A stretch of DNA of 64,000 nucleotides from a cyanobacterium endosymbiont of Epithemia clementina EcSB (lineage in GTDB: Bacteria; Cyanobacteriota; Cyanobacteriia; Cyanobacteriales; Microcystaceae): positions 1,171,110 to 1,235,109 of the forward strand of contig NZ_CP123991.1 of the NCBI RefSeq assembly GCF_029919255.1, written 5' to 3'. The position numbers were made by a program, and so were the translations under genes. The stretch's first letter is position 1. Each line of letters begins with the position of its first letter. The notes beneath the pieces are model-generated. The model did not search any database and was not told the origin of the DNA. It saw only the letters and a list, made by a program, of their open reading frames with translations. Positions 57,936-64,000 of the stretch are shown piece by piece.

Positions 57936-59159
57936 TTATGACTTTTTAGGAGCAACTATATTTTTAGCCTTTTGCGCCCAAACTCTAGTAGGAAGTCCCC
58001 AAATGTAAATAAATCCCTCAGCCGCCTTATGATCAAAGTCATCATCTGTCCCATAGGTAGATAGATTTGGACTGTAGATAGAATTGTCAGAGTAGCGACC
58101 TACAATGACGGCGTTCCCCTTAAATAATTTAATCCGAACTGTTCCCGTAACATGGTCTTGGGTTTGGTCAATAAAAGCATCGAGAGCTTCTTTTAAAGGA
58201 CTGTACCATAACCCTTGGTAAATCAGTTTACTGTAGGTATCACCCACCCCCTGTTTATATTGAGTTACATCAGCAGTAAGGGTCAAACTTTCTAAGTCAC
58301 GATGAGCATCAATTAACACCAATAATGCAGGAGCTTCATAGATCTCCCGTGATTTAATGCCTACAACACGGTTTTCAACCATATCCAGACGACCAATCCC
58401 GTGATTACCTACTGTTTCATTTAATTGATTAATCAGAGTCACGGAATCGAGGATTTGACAATTGAGACTGACAGGAATTCCTTTTTCAAACCCAATCTCT
58501 ATATATTCAGGCTCATCAGGAGTATCGGCAATCGTTTTAGTCATTAAATAGATTTCTTCAGGAGGTTCGGTCATTGGATCTTCTAAAGGACCTGCTTCAA
58601 TACTACGTCCGAGGAGATTACGATCAATACTGAAGGGAGAAGATTTTTTAACGGGGAATTCAATGCTAAATTTCTCCCCATAGGCGATAGTTTCTTCCCG
58701 ACTCATGTTCCATTCCCGTGCTGGGGCGAGGACTTTTAGATCAGGATTAAGGGCGAGGATACCTAAGTCAAAGCGTATCTGATCATTTCCTTTAGCGGTA
58801 CAACCGTGGGCGACTGCATCTGCCCCATATTTTTCTGCTGCTTCTACTAAGAGCTTAGCAATTAAAGGACGAGCTAATGCGGTGGACAGAGGATAGCGAT
58901 TTTCATAAAGGGCATTCGCTTGAATTGCCCGAAATCCGTAGTCTGTAACGAATGTTTCTTGGGCATTAAACACCAAAGACTCTAAAGCACCGCATTCAAG
59001 AGCTTTGGCTTGAATAGGCGCTAATTCCTCCCCTTGTCCCAAGTCAGCACATAAAGTGATTATATTTTTTACCCCCCATTCTTGTTTGAGATAGGGAATA
59101 CAAACAGAGGTATCGACTCCTCCAGAATAGGCGAGAATAACTGTATCGGCACGACCCAT
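57936..59159 (-). CDS. argG: Argininosuccinate synthase
   Basis: It joins citrulline and aspartate, using ATP, to argininosuccinate, the penultimate step of arginine synthesis. The 407-residue protein has the N-type ATP-binding P-loop YSGGVDTS at residues 11-18, [47 protein letters not shown] and a C-terminal GDDDFDH-like [14 protein letters not shown]. Arginine made here could feed agmatine and putrescine through AguA/AguB, although the arginine decarboxylase is not in this window. A single gene; ATG at 59159. Confidence 0.97.
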   Translation of the reverse strand: MGRADTVILAYSGGVDTSVCIPYLKQEWGVKNIITLCADLGQGEELAPIQAKALECGALESLVFNAQETFVTDYGFRAIQANALYENRYPLSTALARPLIAKLLVEAAEKYGADAVAHGCTAKGNDQIRFDLGILALNPDLKVLAPAREWNMSREETIAYGEKFSIEFPVKKSSPFSIDRNLLGRSIEAGPLEDPMTEPPEEIYLMTKTIADTPDEPEYIEIGFEKGIPVSLNCQILDSVTLINQLNETVGNHGIGRLDMVENRVVGIKSREIYEAPALLVLIDAHRDLESLTLTADVTQYKQGVGDTYSKLIYQGLWYSPLKEALDAFIDQTQDHVTGTVRIKLFKGNAVIVGRYSDNSIYSPNLSTYGTDDDFDHKAAEGFIYIWGLPTRVWAQKAKNIVAPKKS

Positions 59160-61001
59160 AAAAATTTATCTCTAACAAACAACTATTGAAGTCATTTTAC
59201 TGGAGTCGAGAGTTTTTAGTTATGAGTCCTTACCAAGAATACAGAACAATTAAGAAATTTAGAAGTTACGTATTAACAGATTAACTTAGATATAGTTTCC
59301 GTAAAAATGCAAAGTGATGGCCAAGAATAAAGAGCAAAAAGAGTTGAAGAAATTGCAGATTTGGTGAGACTGTAAGAGAATTTAATTGTAAGAACAGTTT
59401 TTAAATAAATTATTTAAGGAATAGAAGTATTACGGCAAAGATATAAAATATCTTAAATAGCTATTTAAAAAACATAAAAAAGCTTATTGATAGCCAAGAA
59501 TTATCTAGGGTTTAAAAAACATTTACAAAAATAAGTTGAGTTTCAAAAAAAACTAATAAATTAAGACAAAAGGAAAAATATTAATAATGATGAAAGTTAA
59601 AATTAGATTTTATCTATGGCCTAGATGAAAAAATAAGTAGAATGATCTTAAATAAACCCGGTAAAATTTTAGTATCTTAATTCATTCTAGTTTTTTGATG
59701 GTTTATGTTCATGAACTTTCAATTTTAAGCCATTAGTAAATCAAATCAAATGATGCGATGTGAACTAATATAATTAAAAACATAGCGTTTCCGAATCCTT
59801 CTATCTCAAAGCGATAACTCCTATGCCCAATTAGTGTGAAAACTTATTTTTATATGCAAAAAGTTACTAACTCTAGAATAGAGTAAAAATGGAAATTAAT
59901 TAGATGAAATTATTTTATTTAGTTTTTAAATAAGAAGAGATATTACCTTTAATTCTAATATCAATTTCCATTGATAACCTATCATAAAACCATAGTTACA
60001 TCTAAAAGGATGAGGGTTACTCCATCCATATAAAACTTGAAAAATTTTATAGTATTCTTTGTTACCTAAAACAATATCGTAAACTAATCAAGGAGTTATT
60101 ATTACTCTGATTGGGAACATTTTATCAAGAAGTTATTATTATTATTATTGGTAAATTAACAAAGATACGAAGCAGAAAGCTATTAACCCTGCTGATTTAT
60201 TTATTTTTTAATAAATAAATATTGTTCAAATAAAATTATTTTTATTTTTTGTTTACTCACTTTATTTTCTTGGGAGATATTTTTAATATTAATATATTAA
60301 TATTATTTAATAATTTTTATTATATTTTTTTGACTGCATTGACACATCTACATAGATTTATTTTAACGATAACTTCTATTGTGATAGATATATTTTTAAT
60401 CTTAAATATATATTTAAGTATATTATATATACCATAATCTAAACTAGATATTAACACCTTACTCCTATAAAAATTTCTGTATTTCTGAACTTATTTAATG
60501 ATAAAAAAAGGATAAAATCCTCTTCATTCAGACAGTAAACAATATCTTGATTGCAATAAACTACAATAGTTTTTAGCTCTTAGCTAATTTACTAGTTCTT
60601 GCTTATCTCTATTTTTTAGATAACTTTAAAATTATTTTTAGTTTAGTTATAATCTTTTTATTTAATTTTTAAACAAGTTTATCTTTACTTACTAATGTAT
60701 TCAGGACTAATTTCTATAATAAGCATATATTTTCAATATTTTTAACCTAAAAAAGAGATTTCTATGGACAATACTCATTCTATTTTGCTAGGGTCTTTAT
60801 TTTTTCTAATCAAAATTTCTAAACAATTCTCCATTAAACTATTCTCCATGAGCTGTGATAATTATCTTAAGACTGTTCTATCTATTTTTTCACAAATCAT
60901 CTAGGCTCATTAGAGTAGACTCTAGAAAACAATACATCAGGCAAATGGGAAAAGCTACTAATAGTGAATGGTGGTAACAACTCATCTGTATAACCCAAAA
61001 A
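59160..61001. other. Long decayed AT-rich region
   Basis: Nearly 1.9 kb with no intact gene. Open frames at 60249-60437 and 60764-60901 are short and AT-driven, with no recognised domain. The argG promoter should be within 59160-59280. No RNA genes are visible. Confidence 0.4.
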
Positions 61002-61130
61002 AGTATTTCTTCTAGACTTATGTATAATCAATTAGTAGCTAGTAACTTCTAAAATTATTTTTATGAATGTATTGTTTTTTACTTGATTATTACAATTTTG
61101 TCACAGCCAGTCTAGAATAACCAACAAAGT
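61002..61130 (-). repeat. Dispersed repeat, copy D (reverse)
   Basis: On the minus strand, TTTTAGAAGTTACTAGCTAC near 61053-61034 and ATAAGTCTAGAAGAA near 61022-61008 match the tail of copy B. Further upstream GGCTGTGACAAAATTGTAAT near 61111-61092 matches the head of copy B (AGCTGTGACAAAACCACAAT), so the whole unit is represented. Confidence 0.6.
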
Positions 61131-61293
61131 CTACTTTTAGACATTGAATTATGTTAATATGCTAATTCCTTGTGAGAGGGGAAAAAAGATGAAAATTTCA
61201 AGAAGAAATTCAAGTTAGGTTCAACATTGATTTCTAGCTAGATATGGTATTAAAAGTACTACACAAACACACTGACATTTTTTTTGTTAATAC

Positions 61294-61761
61294 TTAACAT
61301 TGTTTCATTGCCCGTGATATTTCCCTTTCATCCTGACGGCGTTTGACGGTTTCCCGTTTGTCATGAAGTTTCTTCCCTCGTCCTAACCCTAAACTCACTT
61401 TAACTAAACTTCCTTTGAGGTACATTTTTAGGGGAACTAAAGTCAAGCCTTTTTGTTCAATTTTTCCGATTAACTGATTAATTTCCTTACGGTGTAACAA
61501 CAATTTCCGACTCCGGCAAGGCTCATGATTAAAATATTGACTACTAGCCTGATAAGGAGAAATATTAACATTAAGTAACCACGCTGCCCCTTTCTGAATT
61601 AACGCATAGCCATCACCTAGGTTAACTTTACCTGCTCGAATGGACTTAACCTCTGTTCCTGCCAATGCAATGCCCGCCTCGTAGGTTTCTAAAATTTCAT
61701 AAAGAAAACGGGCTTTGCGATTGTTACTAATAATTTTGATTGGTTGCTTTTGATTACCCAT
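61294..61761 (-). CDS. smpB: SsrA-binding protein SmpB
   Basis: SmpB binds tmRNA and takes it to stalled ribosomes for trans-translation. The 155-residue protein has IISNNRKARFLYEILETYEA, GIALAGTEVKSIRAGKVNLG, YALIQKGAAWLLNVNISPYQ, LLLHRKEINQLIGKIEQKGL and the C-terminal KLHDKRETVKRRQDEREISR tail that mimics the anticodon side. Length and motifs are standard. No tmRNA gene is visible in this window. Retention fits a genome where many broken messages would stall ribosomes, which is inference. Confidence 0.97.
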   Translation of the reverse strand: MGNQKQPIKIISNNRKARFLYEILETYEAGIALAGTEVKSIRAGKVNLGDGYALIQKGAAWLLNVNISPYQASSQYFNHEPCRSRKLLLHRKEINQLIGKIEQKGLTLVPLKMYLKGSLVKVSLGLGRGKKLHDKRETVKRRQDEREISRAMKQC

Positions 61762-61800
61762 AAGACTTCAATTCTAACATGATTTGTCTTCAAGGTTACA

Positions 61801-61945
61801 GTTATGACTCTTCCAAACTAAGTGTGTTCAATTAGCAGTTAATAACTTCTATAACTCTTATTTTAAGTCTATTCTGTAACTATAAAAACTTTTTTTATAA
61901 AAATGAAGTTTTTATAAGATTAAAAATCTTGCAAAACGAGTCTAG
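61801..61945 (-). repeat. Dispersed repeat, copy E (reverse)
   Basis: Minus-strand GAGTTATAGAAGTTATTAAC, CTGCTAATTG and CACTTAGTTTGGAAGAG match the tail of copy B. Upstream of it GTTTTTATAGTTACAGAATA and TTTGCAAGATTTTTAATCTT match copy C. The centre can pair TATAAAAACTT with AAGTTTTTATA. Confidence 0.65.
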
Positions 61946-62614
61946 AAGAGTAACATTTATTTTCTTAAATAGGAGATAATTAAGTTCAGAACTAAATAAT
62001 TATTGTTTCTTATGAGTATTAAGACTTGTCAACCTTGATCTAATTTATCTAACAAAGTTAAAGCAACTGACAGTTATTTAACTTAGGATAAAACTAAGAA
62101 ACTGTTGTTAAAGTTGTTATTAAAGTTAAAATACTTTCTTTATAAAGCCTATTTAATTGGATTTAATAAGCTCATTTTATACAGATCTAGTGATAGATTA
62201 ACTTATGTAATTAACTCAGATATAAAGCAATAAAAACTTAAAGATTTTGTGAATAAATTCTTATCTAAATCTCTATTCAAACATGTACTAGTTAATCAGC
62301 TTGGTTTATGTTTAAAGTTAAGCATATTCTCTTTCTCAAAAACTGATTTACTTAATTTAAAAATTATTGATAACCATCTTTAATTCAAGTAATAGTGTGG
62401 TTATTTGTTAGATAAAACCAAACAATAGCTGAACTCATACGGTCACAATACATAATTAACTGTATATATATTTTTGCTTGGTAGCTTGTTATTATCACTT
62501 TCATGGTAAGTAAAATATTGATCTACTCTATAAACAATGAATTAAATATAATTTTTTTTGTAATTAGTTTAGCACCTCTAATTATTAGAAATAAATCTTT
62601 GTTCGATTCAACTT

Positions 62615-62649
62615 AAATATGTTTTTATTGATGTCAATAAAACATATTT
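62615..62649. repeat. 16-bp inverted repeat with one bulge
   Basis: Arms 62615-62631 and 62634-62649 pair fully except for one extra T. It lies in decayed DNA. Confidence 0.7.
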
Positions 62650-63001
62650 TTTGTCTTAAAGATGTTGTCTGTTAAACTTGCATTTTATATGATGCAACTG
62701 AGATTCTTAAAATTAAATCAAATTATTTTTAAAGGAATATTCCGATACAGCTAAGTAACATAGTTTCTTGATTTTAATAAGTTACTCTGAAAGTGAAAGA
62801 AGTAGGTTATGCTTTACCCTCTGACAAAAAACTCTTTTATCATAATATATCTAACATAATTTATTGACTTTTTTGTTCGCACTTATGGAATTATAATAGA
62901 ACATGGACAACTGAAAGTAAATATAGATAGGAGCATATTTTTTTGACTTCTTTTAAAAGAAATATTAATCAGTTTATTAAATATTCATTTAAACTATAAA
63001 G

Positions 63002-64000
63002 ATGCTTGATATTGCTAAACTTGCTAAAAAAATACCTAAAATTAGTCAACATTTTCGACAAGAAGTGGATGCTAGTTATGGACGGTTAGAAAAAGCACAA
63101 AAAATCTTACAAAAAATATACGATAAAGAAGCTGAATTAATTAAAAAATGTGAGAAGTGGCGTCATTGCCTAACTTTTTCGGTAGCTATTCCTATCGAAC
63201 CTCTACATACCCGAATTAACTTGACCTCACCTCCCTATAGTCATAGTGTTTTTGCCACTGATGGTTCTGAAATCTCCCCTTCTCACCATGAAATCGCGTA
63301 TTGTTATTTAATAAATGTGGGACGTGTGATGCTTCATTATGGACAAAATTTACATCCTTTACTTGACAGTTTACCTGAAGTTTATTATCGTCCAGAAGAT
63401 ATTTATATTTCCAAACAATGGGGAATTCGAACAGAAGAATGGATAGGATATCGTCGCAGTGTTTTGGAAGCAGAAATTCTTGCCGATATGGCCTGTCATT
63501 GGGTTAACCACCCAGGAGCGCATCAAGAACCTAATTTAGCAATGATGGACGGTTCGTTGATTTACTGGTTTTTAGACGGATTACCTAAAGGAGCGCAAGA
63601 CCACATTTTACCCCCAATCCTAACAGCTTGGGAACAGTTACAGAAATCACGAATTCCTATAGTAGGTTATTTAAGCGCATCTCGTAGTGTGGAAAGTATA
63701 AACTTTTTACGGTTACACACTTGTCCTTTTAATACCCCAAATTGTTTTACCAATTGTGGAGACTCAGAAGAAAAAAATTTACCTTGTCAAATAATAGAAC
63801 CTTTGCGGGATATAAATCTTTGGGGGCAATTTTTAGAACCTGGCCAACGAGGTCCTTTATGGCGTAGTTCTCAAAGAATTCTAGAATTATATGATGAAAC
63901 ACAACAGATTTATTTTTGTTACGTTAATCTGGGATCAGAAATTGCCCGAGTGGAAGTGCCCGCTTGGGTTGTAGAAGATAAACCATTATTAGAACAGGCT
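63002..64000 (+). CDS. NurA-domain nuclease, cut by window end
   Basis: An open frame from ATG 63002 to the window edge (333 codons, no stop). NurA nucleases work with the HerA helicase in DNA end resection in archaea; cyanobacterial homologues are 'DNA double-strand break repair nuclease NurA'. Seen: N-terminal MLDIAKLAKKIPKISQHFRQ, motif I FATDGSEISPSHHEIA with the metal-binding Asp near residue 90, the second acidic motif AMMDGSLIYWFLDG near 180, and VGYLSASRSVESINFLRL in the middle. Four clustered cysteines (CPFNTPNCFTNCG.. CQ) may bind metal. The C-terminal part lies beyond 64000. Confidence 0.85.
   Translation, partial: MLDIAKLAKKIPKISQHFRQEVDASYGRLEKAQKILQKIYDKEAELIKKCEKWRHCLTFSVAIPIEPLHTRINLTSPPYSHSVFATDGSEISPSHHEIAYCYLINVGRVMLHYGQNLHPLLDSLPEVYYRPEDIYISKQWGIRTEEWIGYRRSVLEAEILADMACHWVNHPGAHQEPNLAMMDGSLIYWFLDGLPKGAQDHILPPILTAWEQLQKSRIPIVGYLSASRSVESINFLRLHTCPFNTPNCFTNCGDSEEKNLPCQIIEPLRDINLWGQFLEPGQRGPLWRSSQRILELYDETQQIYFCYVNLGSEIARVEVPAWVVEDKPLLEQA

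Larger units (their letters stand above)
61762..63001. other. Decayed gap upstream of the NurA-domain gene
   Basis: No intact gene in 1.2 kb. It contains repeat copy E at the left end and an imperfect palindrome at 62615-62649. The promoter of the NurA-domain gene should lie in the last 120 bases. Confidence 0.4.

Noticed and set aside
60249-60437. 62-codon hydrophobic frame
   Set aside because: Composed mainly of Ile, Phe and Leu codons produced by AT-rich DNA; no start signal and no conserved feature.
1-64000. CRISPR array, prophage, or defence island
   Set aside because: I saw no regularly spaced direct repeats, no cas, phage structural, restriction or toxin-antitoxin genes on either strand. 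The repeats found are dispersed and irregular.

Overview
The window comes from a cyanobacterium whose genome is visibly eroding. The intact genes have typical cyanobacterial sequences and neighbours: ppc, dnaX, a cyAbrB-type regulator, a group 2 sigma factor, a DUF3288 protein, AguA/AguB, SmpB and a NurA-domain protein. HIP1-like GCGATCGC octamers occur. By my own sum about 38 intact protein genes cover only about 54% of the 64 kb. The rest is very AT-rich and holds gene wrecks, transposase relics, hairpins and featureless DNA. This resembles a vertically inherited endosymbiont related to Crocosphaera/Cyanothece, such as the spheroid body of rhopalodiacean diatoms. That placement is inference: the only photosynthesis-linked sequence I recognise is a pseudogene, and no nitrogen-fixation gene lies here.

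Layout. 1-2.3 kb: decayed DNA with an IS630-type relic. 2.3-10 kb: DUF445 protein, PEP carboxylase, a small membrane protein, DnaX. 10-13.3 kb: a decayed gene, two tandem broken terD genes and a sigF-like relic. 13.4-15.4 kb: Bax-inhibitor-1-like protein and three small genes. 15.4-18.6 kb: methyltransferase and cyanoexosortase pseudogenes. 18.7-25 kb: prfB with programmed +1 frameshift, GHL10-type hydrolase, rpmB, GDP-mannose pyrophosphorylase with a duplicated start, and a UbiB-type kinase. 25-35 kb: two more IS630 relics, metallophosphatase, a broken thylakoid factor with a 34-bp fold-back, DnaJ-like protein, cyAbrB, Rrf2, cobalamin genes and HU. 35-42 kb: corrinoid adenosyltransferase, an exported protein, sigma factor, tRNA-Arg(CCU) carrying a group I intron, YdcF-like protein and gltX. 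42.8-48.5 kb: a six-gene polysaccharide/heptose operon. 48.5-64 kb: agmatine-to-putrescine genes, LD-carboxypeptidase, a family 2 glycosyltransferase, argG, smpB and a NurA gene cut by the window edge, separated by long decayed gaps.

What is retained serves information processing (dnaX, prfB, rpmB, gltX, smpB, HU, tRNA), anaplerosis and nitrogen metabolism (ppc, argG, aguA, aguB), cobamide assembly (cbiB, Thr-P decarboxylase, cobO) and the envelope (manC, the heptose-type operon, LD-carboxypeptidase). What is being lost is stress response (terD), the motility-type sigma factor, exosortase-based protein sorting, and a thylakoid biogenesis factor. Three features stand out. Near-perfect palindromes sit inside dead genes. 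A dispersed repeat of about 150-180 bp has at least five recognisable copies. Some pseudogenes differ from an open frame by only one or two lesions.
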